From: Mayfieldus sp963740555
GTDB lineage: Bacteria; Actinomycetota; Thermoleophilia; Solirubrobacterales; 70-9
Reading direction: 5' to 3'
Length of the DNA: 64,000 bases
Assembly (NCBI GenBank): GCA_963740555.1
Contig: CAVUES010000008.1
Location: 192,355 to 256,354 of the forward strand
Position numbers and translations under genes: made by a program. The notes below the pieces were generated by a model. It was not told the DNA's origin. It saw nothing but the letters and a program-made list of their open reading frames with translations, and ran no database searches. Shown piece after piece: positions 25,572-34,328 of the stretch; the first letter of the stretch is position 1; the number at the start of each line of letters is the position of its first letter.

Positions 25572-26972
25572 TCAGATCTCCTCGTAGTCGAGATCGAGCT
25601 GCTCGGCGAGCAATCGCCAGCGCTCAGCGTGATCGCCGAGGTTGACGACGAAGTGGTGGGTGCCGCCGAGCCGCAGCCAGTCGTCCATGAACTGGCGCAC
25701 GCCGCTCTGCGGCCGGAAGTGGAAGTAGGGCATCTCGACCGCGGGCAGCTCCGGGGTGTCGAGGGCCTCCCCCCTTCCGACAACCAGCCGGAAGGCCTCG
25801 CCCTCGAGCGGGACCAGGTTGGCGGTGGTCGCCGGACCGGGCTCGGCCGAGAACACCGTCGTCGGCGGGTTGGCCAGCCCGCCGATGCCGAGCTCGCGGT
25901 CGACCAGCCGCACGGGGCGGTCGCCGCGCGCGACCTTCCAGTTGCCCTCCCCCATGTGGCTGACCAGCACCGAGTCGAGCTCGAAGTCCATCGCGTACAT
26001 CTCGCTGAAGTTGGTGTCGCCGATCAGCGTCTGGCCCGCGCACATCAGCGTCGCCGTGACCATGTCGCCCTCGGCGGCGTAGCCGAAGCCGTCCGCCATC
26101 AGGTCCGAGGCGGCCAGCAGCGGCAGCTGCTCGAAGCGCCCGTCGCGGCCCACCGACTCGAAATGCGCCGAGTAGGCCCGGTAGCCCTCTTCCTCGAGCA
26201 GCCCTCGAATCGCCAGCTCCATGCGCACCGCGTATTCGTGCGCCTCGCGCGGGAGGTCGGGATCGACGGCAAACAACTCGGCGTGCCGGTCGATCACCTC
26301 GTCGATCTGCGCCTCGGTGATGTCCTGCATTCGTGCGTGGAGGTCGCCGAGGCTCTCGTTGACGACCGTCGGGCCCAGCACCCGAAGCAGCGCCGGCGGG
26401 TCGTAGAGGATGTCCCCGGTGCCGGTCATCGGATAGCCGAGCTGGGCGATCTTGGTCGCCCGCAGCGCGGTCACGGCCTGCGCTGCCCGTGCCCAGGACT
26501 CGAAGGCCGCGGCGAACTCCACCGACTGCCAGTCCCCGGTCAGGACCGAGAACGGCACCCCGGTGCGCAGCAGGGCGTTGGCCTGGTCCTGGGCGCCGTG
26601 GATCCCCTGGTTGTAGGTCAGGTCGGCCATGTCCCAGGCGTCAGTGATCGAGCGCTCCGGCTGGATGTTGGCGAGCAGGACCGGCAGCGGGTTCTCGATC
26701 AGGGCCCGCACCGTGCGCATCGACGGCCCGTAGGTGAGCATCACGATCGCGATTCCGTCGACGCCCTGGCCCTGTAGATCCCGCAGCACCGTCTCGACGT
26801 CGTCCCGGGTTCTCGCCGGGCGCGTGAAGACGACATCGGCGACGCCGGCAAGCTGGTCGCACACCCGTTCGGCGTAGGCCGCCTGGTGCTCGGTGATGCC
26901 GGGGATCATGTCGTCATAGAGCTCCTGCATGATCCCGAGCAGTCCGATCCGGGGTTTGGTCTGAGCGCTCAG
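25572..26972 (-). CDS. araA: L-arabinose isomerase family protein
   Basis: Isomerises L-arabinose to L-ribulose, with Mn. About 466 residues. Motifs are VMLTYGPSMRTVRALIENP, the metal site around DNDYxE-like SEMYAMDFELDSVLVSHMGEG (Glu and His), and THHFVVNLGD near the C-terminus. The conserved N-terminus (KPRIGLLGIMQELYDD) begins upstream of the first ATG. The only sensible start is a CTG at 26972 placed 4 bases after AGGAGG, just behind the araB stop. The family has L-arabinose and L-fucose branches; neighbours araB and araD favour arabinose. Confidence 0.9.
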   Translation of the reverse strand: MSAQTKPRIGLLGIMQELYDDMIPGITEHQAAYAERVCDQLAGVADVVFTRPARTRDDVETVLRDLQGQGVDGIAIVMLTYGPSMRTVRALIENPLPVLLANIQPERSITDAWDMADLTYNQGIHGAQDQANALLRTGVPFSVLTGDWQSVEFAAAFESWARAAQAVTALRATKIAQLGYPMTGTGDILYDPPALLRVLGPTVVNESLGDLHARMQDITEAQIDEVIDRHAELFAVDPDLPREAHEYAVRMELAIRGLLEEEGYRAYSAHFESVGRDGRFEQLPLLAASDLMADGFGYAAEGDMVTATLMCAGQTLIGDTNFSEMYAMDFELDSVLVSHMGEGNWKVARGDRPVRLVDRELGIGGLANPPTTVFSAEPGPATTANLVPLEGEAFRLVVGRGEALDTPELPAVEMPYFHFRPQSGVRQFMDDWLRLGGTHHFVVNLGDHAERWRLLAEQLDLDYEEI

Positions 26973-26976
26973 CGGG

Positions 26977-26982
26977 CCTCCT
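26977..26982 (-). promoter_or_regulatory. Ribosome binding site deciding a CTG start of araA
   Basis: AGGAGG on the minus strand lies just after the araB stop and four bases before the CTG at 26972. Conserved isomerase sequence starts right behind this codon, and no ATG, GTG or TTG is available in frame at the right distance. Confidence 0.6.
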
Positions 26983-28681
26983 ATTCGTGGACGCGGTCCG
27001 CACCGGAGTCTGGCAAGCCGGCGGCGGCGGTGGGCGCGGCGCTGCCGACATGGATGCGCTTCAGCTTGTGGAGCAGCTCCGCCTGCGCCTGGCCGAGCGT
27101 GTCGTGCAGCTCCCGGTAGACCTCGTAGACGGCGTCGTAGATCGCACCGGCTTCGCGATCCGGCTCATAGCTTCGGGCCGTCTCTGGCCGGGTGGCGGCG
27201 ATCGCCGCCCCGATGTCCGTGAAGTGGCCGGCGGCCACGGCGCCGAACAGCGCCGCGCCACGGGCCGGGATCTGGGTCGACGCCGGTACGCGCACGACCC
27301 GGCCGCTGATGTCGGCGATCAGCTGCATGGTCAACGGGCTCTTCTCGGCGATTCCCCCGCAGGCGACGATTTCCTCGAGTTGCAGGCCGTGCTCGGCGAA
27401 GTTGTCCATGATCCGCTTGTTTCCGAACGCGATCGACTCCAGCAGCGCGCGATAGATCTGATCCTGGGAGGTCTGCAAGGTGAGGCCGGCGATCACGCCG
27501 GTGAGGTCGGCGTCGGCGAGGATCGTCCGGTTCCCGTTCCACCAGTCGAGCGCGACCAGCCCGCATTGCCCCGGGCTCAGCATCGCAGCCGCGCGCTCCA
27601 GCACCTCATGGGGGTCCTCGCCTCCCGCCGAGCCGTCGCCGCATTTGATCTCGTCGACGAACCAGGCGAGCATGTCCCCGACCGCGACCTGTCCCGCCTC
27701 GTAGCCGTAAAGGTCGGGCAGGATGCCGTCCCGCACGACGCCGGTGATCCCGGGAATTCGGATTTCCTGTGGGTCGATGACCAGGTCGCAGATCGAGGTG
27801 CCGACGACCATCAAGTAGGTGCCCGGCTGATCGATCCCCGCGCCGGGCACCGAGACGAACGAGTCGACGTTTCCGACCGCAACCACCGTCGATGGGTCGA
27901 GCCCGATCCGCGAGGCGACCTCGCCTCGCAGCTGACCGGCCGGGCTGCCGAGCTTGTGGAAGCTCGTGCCGAGCTTCTCGGCCGGGTCGGAGAAGCCGGG
28001 GTAGGCGGCCTCGAAGAACTCCGTGCTGGGCAGCCCCTCGCGCTCCGACCAGCACGCCTTATAGCCGGCCGTGCAGGTATTGCGCCGCTCGTTGCCGGTC
28101 AGACGCCAGACGATCCAGTCGGTTGCCTCGATGAAGCCGTAGGCGGCGTCGTAGACCTCGCGATCCTCGAGCCACAGCTCGATCAGCTTCGGGAAGTACC
28201 ACTCCGAGGACAGCTTGGCGCCATAGCGGGTGAGGAATTCCTCGTCGCGCGCGTTGGCGACCTCGTTGAGCCGATCGGCGACCGGCTGCGCGGCGTGGTG
28301 CTTCCATAGCTTCGGCCAGGCGTGCGGGCGTGAGCGCCACCCGGGCAGCGTGCACAGGGGAACGCCTTCGGCGGTCACCGGCAGCACCGTGCAGGAGGTG
28401 AAGTCGACGCCCAACCCGGCGACCTGCTCGGCCGCCACCCCCGCGGCGGAGAGCACCTCTGGAACGGCCTTCTCGACCACGGTCACCCAGTCGTCGGGGT
28501 CCTGCAGTGCCCAGTCCGCGGCCAGTGCCTCGCCGGTCGCCGGCAGCACCCGGTCGATCACCTCGCTGGGGTAGCGGACCTCCGACACCCCGACTTCGGC
28601 GCCGCTTTCCAGGTCGAGCAGAAGCGCACGCCCCGATTCGGTCCCGAAGTCGATCCCGATCGCGTAGGCGGGCGCGCTCAC
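26981..28681 (-). CDS. araB: Ribulokinase
   Basis: Phosphorylates L-ribulose. It has 566 residues, the size of AraB rather than of xylulokinase. The FGGY phosphate-binding motif is YAIGIDFGTESGRALLLD, followed by GLGVDFTSCTVLPV and the sugar-binding segment LPGWRSRPHAWPKLWKHHAA. VACGGIAEKSPLTMQLIADI is the C-terminal FGGY signature. It lies after the ABC ATPase and before araA in a single minus-strand operon. Confidence 0.95.
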   Translation of the reverse strand: MSAPAYAIGIDFGTESGRALLLDLESGAEVGVSEVRYPSEVIDRVLPATGEALAADWALQDPDDWVTVVEKAVPEVLSAAGVAAEQVAGLGVDFTSCTVLPVTAEGVPLCTLPGWRSRPHAWPKLWKHHAAQPVADRLNEVANARDEEFLTRYGAKLSSEWYFPKLIELWLEDREVYDAAYGFIEATDWIVWRLTGNERRNTCTAGYKACWSEREGLPSTEFFEAAYPGFSDPAEKLGTSFHKLGSPAGQLRGEVASRIGLDPSTVVAVGNVDSFVSVPGAGIDQPGTYLMVVGTSICDLVIDPQEIRIPGITGVVRDGILPDLYGYEAGQVAVGDMLAWFVDEIKCGDGSAGGEDPHEVLERAAAMLSPGQCGLVALDWWNGNRTILADADLTGVIAGLTLQTSQDQIYRALLESIAFGNKRIMDNFAEHGLQLEEIVACGGIAEKSPLTMQLIADISGRVVRVPASTQIPARGAALFGAVAAGHFTDIGAAIAATRPETARSYEPDREAGAIYDAVYEVYRELHDTLGQAQAELLHKLKRIHVGSAAPTAAAGLPDSGADRVHE

Positions 28682-28708
28682 TGCTCCGCAGCCGTCGTCA
28701 GGCCGTCG

Positions 28709-29549
28709 TCATGCCGTGCGGTTCTCGGCCGCGGCTGTCTCGGCCAACGCCTCGATACGCGCACGCCGGTACTCCTCGACGACGATCTCGGTCAGCTCCT
28801 CGACCGAGGTCTCCGACGTCGGCTTGTCGAGGGCGATGGCGCCGTCCTGCAACAGGTTGACCCGGTCGCAGGTCGCCAGCACGTGCACGTAGTTGTGGGC
28901 GACGATGATCATCGACACCTCCGACTCCTCCTTGAGGCGCTGGATCAGCTCCAGGATCAGCGCCCCCTCCTTGGCGCCCATCGCGGCGAGAGGCTCGTCG
29001 AGCAGCAGGATGTCGGCCTCCGAGTAGACCGAGCGAGCGACTGCGATCGCCTGGCGCTGCCCGCCTGAGAGGCGTGCGACCGGCGCGTCGAGTTGGGGCA
29101 GGTTTACGCCGATCTCGTCCAAGCGCCTCGTGCGCGCCGCGCTTCATCTCGCCGATCGATAGAAACGGCGTCGGGCCGCGCAGCTTCTCGCGGTGCAGGA
29201 ACATGTTGCTGAACACCGAGAGCTCGTCGATCAGCGCCAGGTCCTGGTAGACGGTGTCGATGCCAAGCTTGCGCGCCTGGTCGACGCTCTTTGGCTCATA
29301 CGGCTCCCCTCGCAGGAACATGCGGCCTTCGTCCTGCTTTTGAAAGCCGCAGATGATCTTCATCAGGGTCGACTTGCCGGAGCCGTTGTCGCCGACCAGA
29401 CCGAGCACCTCGCCCTTGCGAAGGTGGAGGTTGACGTCGCGAAGCGCGACCGTGGGGCCGAAGCGCTTGGCGATGTGCTCGACGCGCAGGACGTCGTCCT
29501 CCGCCTCAGTCGGCGCGACGATGCGCTCGCCCGGACCGGCCTCAGCCAA
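28709..29549 (-). CDS. Sugar ABC transporter ATP-binding protein, single-base frameshift
   Basis: Energises uptake of the operon's sugar. The first 145 residues contain the Walker A motif GLVGDNGSGKSTLMKII and the Q-loop region VYQDLALIDEL. At about 29120 the frame shifts. The second frame gives DEIGVNLPQL, the signature LSGGQRQAIAVARS, Walker B ADILLLDEPLAAMG and the H-loop MIIVAHNYVH. Removing one base (GCGCTTGGACGAG read as GCGCTGGACGAG) restores one protein of about 279 residues, normal for the single-domain ribose-type ATPase. As given, the gene is broken; a sequencing error is the simplest explanation. Confidence 0.85.
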
Positions 29550-30610
29550 CTGCGGACCCCTTTCTGACTTTGCCGACGTAGACGTTGGCGGTCATGGCGA
29601 GCAGAATCGCGAGGCCCTGATAGAAGCTCAGATAGTCGGCGTTGACGCCCTGGATTATCAGGCCGTCCTGGAGGATGCCCAGGAAGAGCGCCCCAATCAG
29701 CGCTCCCACCACGGTCCCGGAGCCCCCGAGCAGCAGGGTGCCGCCGATCACCGCCGCCGAGATCCCGTCAAAGAGAATCGAGTTGGCCCCCGACGGGTCC
29801 GGCTGCACCGAGGTCGTGCGCGTAGCCTCCATCACGCCGACGAGGCCGGCGCAGGCGCTGCAGAGGATGAAGTTGCGGATGATCACCAGGCGAACCTTGA
29901 TCCCGGCCTCGGCGGCGCCAAGCCGATTGCTGCCGACCGCCACCGAGTAGATGCCCCAGCGAGTCCGCACAAGCAACACTTGTAGGACGACGACGATGGC
30001 GAGGGCCCAGATCAGCTCCGAGTACAGACCGCCGCCGAAGATCTTCGCGAACGTGTCGAACTCGCCGCCCGCCGTCGTTCCCGGGGCCGTCACCGGCTGC
30101 GCGTGGGAGATGATCAGCGTCAGACCCTCGAGGCCCAGCAGCATGCCGAGCGTGGCGATGAACGAGGCGATGCCGATCACCGCGGTGAAGAACCCGTTGA
30201 TGGCGCCGACCAGCATGCAGGCCAGCATCGCGATGATCAGCGCTGGGCACGAGCGGGAGGCCGCGGTTGGTGAGCTCGTAGAAGAAGAACGGGGCGAACA
30301 GATAGACCGCCCCGATCGAGAGGTCGATCTCCCCGTTGATCATCAGCAAGACCTCGCCTGCCCCGAGGATCGCGATCGGGGCGAAGTAGGGCAGCAGGGT
30401 CTTGAAATTGCTCGTCGTGAAGAACGCCGAGGTGTTGGCCGCGAAGTAGACGAAGACCAGGATCGTGATGACGATGACGCTTCCCTCGCGCAGCGTTAGG
30501 AAGCGCTTGCCGAGCCCGTAGGCGCCCGAGCCGAGGGCCCGGCTCATTGAGCGAGCCGGGCCCTGCTGCGCGTCTTTCGGGGGAGCCTGGTTGCCGGTCT
30601 CCACCGCCAC
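29542..30610 (-). CDS. Sugar ABC transporter permease (BPD_transp_2 type), single-base frameshift
   Basis: Membrane subunit with about nine hydrophobic segments. The first frame covers residues 1 to about 122 (TLREGSVIVITILVFVYFA, GEVLLMINGEIDLSIGAVY, the conserved GEIDLS motif). Near 30241-30247 the frame changes and continues LIIAMLACMLVGAINGFFTA through GGTLLLGGSGTVVGALIGAL to the end. Total length equals 3n+1, so one extra base explains the break and its removal gives about 355 residues. Its stop overlaps the ATPase start. It belongs to the RbsC/XylH/AraH family. Confidence 0.85.
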
Positions 30611-30613
30611 GAT

Positions 30614-31720
30614 CTACGCGACGCCGGCTGCCGAGGCGGTTCCTTCGAAGCGCGACTTCGTGTTGTCGTACGGCACGACCGTCTTCTGGTCGAGGAACTT
30701 GAGGCCGGTATCGACGTTGGCTATCCCGGAGAGCGTCTTCGATGCCTGGTACAGGTAGAGCTCCAGGACCGGGAAGAAGCCCTGCAGGTAGGGCTGCTGG
30801 TCGATCGTGAACTGGATCTGGCCGTCGGCGAGCAGCTGCTGAATCGGCGGAAGCAGGTCGTAGCCGCCGCCCTTCACCTTGTCCTTCAGGTTGTTCTTCT
30901 TGATCGTCTGGGCGACGCCCTGGGTGCTGCCCGCGTCGACCGCGAACATTCCCTTGACGTCCTTGTGGCCCTGGTAATACGCGTCGATCGTCGACAGCTC
31001 GTGCGGTACCGCGGCGCCGGTGGCGATCACGTCGGTTGTAATTCCACCCGCCTTCTTGATCGTCTCCTGTGCGCCGTCGATGCGCGGCTGGATGTTGAGC
31101 GCTCCGGGCGTCGCGATGAACAGCGCCACAGGCCCCGAACCGACGAGGCTGACGATGTGGTCTCCCATCGCCTGGCCAGACCCGAAGAGGTCCTGGCCGA
31201 TGTACGACAGCCGCGGGTTCCCGGCCGCGTCGGCGTTGTAGCCGACGACCGGAATGCCCGCATCGAGTGCCTTCTGGGTGGGGGAATTGAAGGCATGCAG
31301 GTCGACCAGAGACACCGCGATCCCGTCCGCCTGGGCGGTCACCGCGCTGTTGAGCGCGTTGACCATCTCGTTGACGTTGCTGGTCTCGGACCCGGTCCAC
31401 TGGTACGAGCAGCCGAGCAGCTTGCAGGCATCCGCCGCGCCGTACTTGGTCGGCACGAAGAACGGGTTGGTCGTCACATGGTTGACGAATACGAACTTGT
31501 AGGACGGCTGCGAGCCGAAGACGCTCGATGCCGCCGCCGACGACGTGCTTGTCCCTCCCCCGCCACACGCCTCCAGCAACATCGTGGCCAGGCCGGCGCC
31601 TGCACCGGCCAAGGCTGTGCGTCGGGTGAACTGCCGCCAGCCCTTCAGTGGGCTCTCATCGTCACGCTCGTCCCATTCCAGGCGTTCGACTGCATCGTCG
31701 ACTAGGTCTCGATCTGGCAT
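30614..31720 (-). CDS. Sugar ABC transporter substrate-binding lipoprotein
   Basis: Type I periplasmic-binding-fold protein of about 368 residues, first gene of the arabinose operon. The start at 31720 is supported by GGAGGAGA eight bases upstream. The N-terminus has about 35 charged residues, then FTRRTALAGAGAGLATMLL and the lipobox LEAC followed by a Gly/Ser linker, so a Tat-like RR plus lipobox signal is likely. The binding domain starts at SYKFVFVNHVTTNPFF, typical of the RbsB/XylF group, and continues with DAGIPVVGYNAD and FAVDAGSTQGVAQTIK. Arabinose or another pentose is the expected ligand. Confidence 0.92.
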   Translation of the reverse strand: MPDRDLVDDAVERLEWDERDDESPLKGWRQFTRRTALAGAGAGLATMLLEACGGGGTSTSSAAASSVFGSQPSYKFVFVNHVTTNPFFVPTKYGAADACKLLGCSYQWTGSETSNVNEMVNALNSAVTAQADGIAVSLVDLHAFNSPTQKALDAGIPVVGYNADAAGNPRLSYIGQDLFGSGQAMGDHIVSLVGSGPVALFIATPGALNIQPRIDGAQETIKKAGGITTDVIATGAAVPHELSTIDAYYQGHKDVKGMFAVDAGSTQGVAQTIKKNNLKDKVKGGGYDLLPPIQQLLADGQIQFTIDQQPYLQGFFPVLELYLYQASKTLSGIANVDTGLKFLDQKTVVPYDNTKSRFEGTASAAGVA

Positions 31721-31859
31721 ATCTCTCCTCCTATGACCATTCCGGGGGATGGCTGGCGCCTCGTCCATCCATGCTCTCTACGTAGGCTGCGTCCGGGACG
31801 CCTCCGCGGTAGCTTGCCGGCCGATCCTATCGCCCCGCGACCGCGCGACCAAATTTCGC

Positions 31860-32933
31860 TCAGTGTCCCTCGACCAGGTGGGCGCCGGGGCCGGGATGCA
31901 CCTCGCGGGCGCCGCTTGGCGCTTCGGCACCGGCCGGCAGCAGCCCGAGGACGTTGCCGCCGAAGCCTCCCCCGATCAGGCGGGCGCCGAGGGCGCCGGC
32001 ATCGTGCAGCTTCGCAACCGCTTCCTCGACCGCCGGGGTCGAGACGTCGAAGAGGTCGCGCAGGCTGGCGTGCGAGGCGTCCAGCAGCCGGCCGACCTCG
32101 GCCCAATCGGCGCGCTGAAGCGCCGCCACGCTGCGATCGACTCGCTCGTTCTCGGTCACCACGTGTTGCGCCCTTTCGGCCGATGGGGAGCGAAGGTCAC
32201 CAAGGAGCGCGGGATCGGCATCGCGCAGGCTCGCAACGCCGAGCGCCGCGCTCGCCTGCTCGCACTCGGCGCGCCGTTCGTTGTAGCCGGATTGGGCGTT
32301 GGCGTGGCGCTCGCCCGAATCGAGCGTGACCAGCGTCCAGTCCCCAAGCTCGAGCTTCACCGGGGTGATCTGCAGCGACCGGAAGTCGATTCGCAATGCC
32401 GCGTCCGCCCGCCCGAAGAGGCTCGCGAGCTGGTCCAGCAGTCCAGTCTGCGCTCCAACCCACTCGTTCTCGGCTCGCGAGCAGATTCGCGCCAGGGTGC
32501 GCCGGTCGGGCGGATCGGCGTCGCTGAGCGCGACCAGCGCCAGGCTGAGCGCGACTTCGAGCGCCGCCGACGACGACAGGCCCGCGCCTCGCGGGATCGT
32601 GCCCGCGATCTCGAGTCGGGCACCAACCAGCGGCACGCCGGCGCCCAGGAGCTCGGCCACCACGCCGCGGACGAAGGCGCGCCAGCCCCCGCCGCCGGGC
32701 GGCGGCGCGGCAAGCCCGAATTCGTCCTCCTCGCCGAGATCGAGCGCCAGCGCCTCGATGCGCGGCTCACCCATGGCGGCTGCGCGGACGGTGACTCCCT
32801 CGGTGATCGCAAACGGCAGCGCCAGCCCCTGGTTGTAGTCGGTGTGCTCGCCGATCAGGTTGACCCGACCCGGGGCGAACGCCTCCACCCGTTCACGCCC
32901 CGGGGGCGAGCCGCGCTGCAAATGATCGTTCAA
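31860..32933 (-). CDS. galK: Galactokinase
   Basis: GHMP kinase phosphorylating galactose at C1. It has 357 residues. Family signatures are the N-terminal GRVNLIGEHTDYNQGLALP, the ATP-binding IPRGAGLSSSAALEVAL, and the C-terminal LIGGGFGGNVLGL. The catalytic region GAQTGLLDQLASLFG is intact. It starts at a TTG (32933) that overlaps the galT stop, so the two Leloir enzymes are coupled. The secreted aldose epimerase at 16058 could supply the galactose anomer. Confidence 0.95.
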   Translation of the reverse strand: MNDHLQRGSPPGRERVEAFAPGRVNLIGEHTDYNQGLALPFAITEGVTVRAAAMGEPRIEALALDLGEEDEFGLAAPPPGGGGWRAFVRGVVAELLGAGVPLVGARLEIAGTIPRGAGLSSSAALEVALSLALVALSDADPPDRRTLARICSRAENEWVGAQTGLLDQLASLFGRADAALRIDFRSLQITPVKLELGDWTLVTLDSGERHANAQSGYNERRAECEQASAALGVASLRDADPALLGDLRSPSAERAQHVVTENERVDRSVAALQRADWAEVGRLLDASHASLRDLFDVSTPAVEEAVAKLHDAGALGARLIGGGFGGNVLGLLPAGAEAPSGAREVHPGPGAHLVEGH

Positions 32934-33841
32934 GCGGGGCCGGCAATCGCCTCGCGCAGCGCCGCCGCCGAGTCCTCGGGCATCACGTCCATGATGAAGG
33001 TGCCGGCGCCCTGCTCGGAGCCGGCCGCGAACTTGAGCTTCTCCGCGGTGCGAAGGGGCGGGTAGAACTCAGCGTGCAGGTGACCGTCGTTGTGGCCGTC
33101 GGTCGGTGCCTGGTGGAGAACCATGATGTAGGGGAAGGGCCGCGCGAACAACGCGTCATAGCCGCGCGTCACCGCCTGCAGAGCGTTCGCCAGCTCTGCC
33201 AGCTCGGAGGGCGTGCAGTCCGCGAGGCTGGGACGGTGCTCACGCAGCACCACATGGACCTCAAAGGGCCAGCGCGCGGCCCAGGGCACGTAGGAGACAA
33301 CGTCGTCGTTCGAAAGAACCACCCTCACACGATCCTCGCCCTCCCGGGCAAGCTGGGCGCAGATCGCGCATCCCCCCAGCCGCTCGTCGGCCACAAGCTC
33401 GAGCGCGGGCACCGGGGGCAGGAACGGGTACCCGTAGATCTGCCCGTGCGGGTGATGCAGTGTGGTGCCGACCTCGACGCCGCGGTTCTCGAAGATGAGG
33501 ACGTAGGCGACGTCCGGCCGGGCCCCGAGCTCCTCGTAGCGGTGGCGCCAAACCCACATCAGTGCCTCGGCGCGATCCGGCGCCAGCCCCCCGAACGAGC
33601 CGCGATGCTCGTCGGTGTAGACGACGACCTCGGCGGCGCCGTCGGGCCGCTCGAAGGACGGAAAGCGATTGTCGAAGACGGCGATCTCGAAGCTCGGAAA
33701 CGGGATCTCGGTCGGAGGGTGCCCCGGGCGGGTCGGGCAGAGTGGACAGTGGCCCTCGGTGGGGAGAAAGGTCCGGTCCTGCCGGTGGACGGCGTAGACG
33801 ACCTGCTCGCCGCGCAGCTCGTTGAAGCGACGCTCACTCAC
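32930..33841 (-). CDS. galT: Galactose-1-phosphate uridylyltransferase
   Basis: Transfers UMP from UDP-glucose to Gal-1-P. It has 303 residues of the HIT-like family. A zinc-binding CPLCPTRPGHPP motif is near residue 33 and a second CAICAQL near residue 177. The first HIT signature TLHHPHGQIYGYPF is present, followed by DGHNDGHLHAEFYPP near residue 265. The GTG start at 33841 overlaps the small upstream gene by 8 bases and its stop overlaps the galK start. Confidence 0.94.
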   Translation of the reverse strand: MSERRFNELRGEQVVYAVHRQDRTFLPTEGHCPLCPTRPGHPPTEIPFPSFEIAVFDNRFPSFERPDGAAEVVVYTDEHRGSFGGLAPDRAEALMWVWRHRYEELGARPDVAYVLIFENRGVEVGTTLHHPHGQIYGYPFLPPVPALELVADERLGGCAICAQLAREGEDRVRVVLSNDDVVSYVPWAARWPFEVHVVLREHRPSLADCTPSELAELANALQAVTRGYDALFARPFPYIMVLHQAPTDGHNDGHLHAEFYPPLRTAEKLKFAAGSEQGAGTFIMDVMPEDSAAALREAIAGPA

Positions 33842-33995
33842 CCTCCTCCCCCTCCTCGACGCTGCTGTAGAGGATCAGCGCGCGACCGTCTTCCTTGGTC
33901 AGGCGGCGCAACGAAAGCGGCCCGAACTCCTCGCGCTTGTCGTCGCTGGCGTCAGATGGCGGGGCGGGATCCGGAGTCGAGGGGTCTTCGGACAT
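33834..33995 (-). CDS. Small acidic hypothetical protein upstream of galT
   Basis: 53 residues starting at the ATG at 33995 and overlapping the galT start by 8 bases (stop at 33834-33836). It has an acidic Pro/Ser-rich N-terminus, then the well-ordered looking segment EEFGPLSLRRLTKEDGRAL, ILYSS and an acidic tail. I do not recognise the family. The tight overlap with galT supports its being real and cotranscribed, but the function is unknown. Confidence 0.6.
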   Translation of the reverse strand: MSEDPSTPDPAPPSDASDDKREEFGPLSLRRLTKEDGRALILYSSVEEGEEGE

Positions 33996-34011
33996 GACGC
34001 GGGCTGGGCGC

Positions 34012-34251
34012 TCAGGAGCCGGTGATCGCCTTGCGGACCAACTCGAAGACGCGGCGCTGCTCGCGCTCGTTCAGGTTCGAGCGCTTGCCGCGCGACTTGC
34101 GCATCAGCTGACCGAGGCGCTCCCGCTCGGCGGGGCTGAGGTTGCGGTACATGCGGCGTCCGTGGCCGTAGACGACCTTCGCGGCCTCATACAGCGCCGC
34201 CCATTGAACGGCGCGCCCGCTACGCGCGAATCTGCTCAGGGGACCAGCCAT
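34012..34251 (-). CDS. Small basic hypothetical protein
   Basis: 79 residues, mostly helical by composition, with many Arg/Lys. The middle reads AAKVVYGHGRRMYRNLSPAE, followed by ERLGQLMRKSRGKRSNLNER. It has no signal or membrane segment. It lies 16 bp upstream of the small acidic gene and downstream of the TetR gene, all in the same direction. The pattern resembles small conserved actinobacterial proteins of unknown role. Nucleic-acid binding is possible from charge alone. Confidence 0.65.
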   Translation of the reverse strand: MAGPLSRFARSGRAVQWAALYEAAKVVYGHGRRMYRNLSPAERERLGQLMRKSRGKRSNLNEREQRRVFELVRKAITGS

Positions 34252-34328
34252 GGCGAGCGCAGGCTAGCGGTTGGACGGCGTCGCTCGCGGGAGTTCGCTA
34301 CCCGCCCTCGAGCGGGCAGTTGCCTGAC

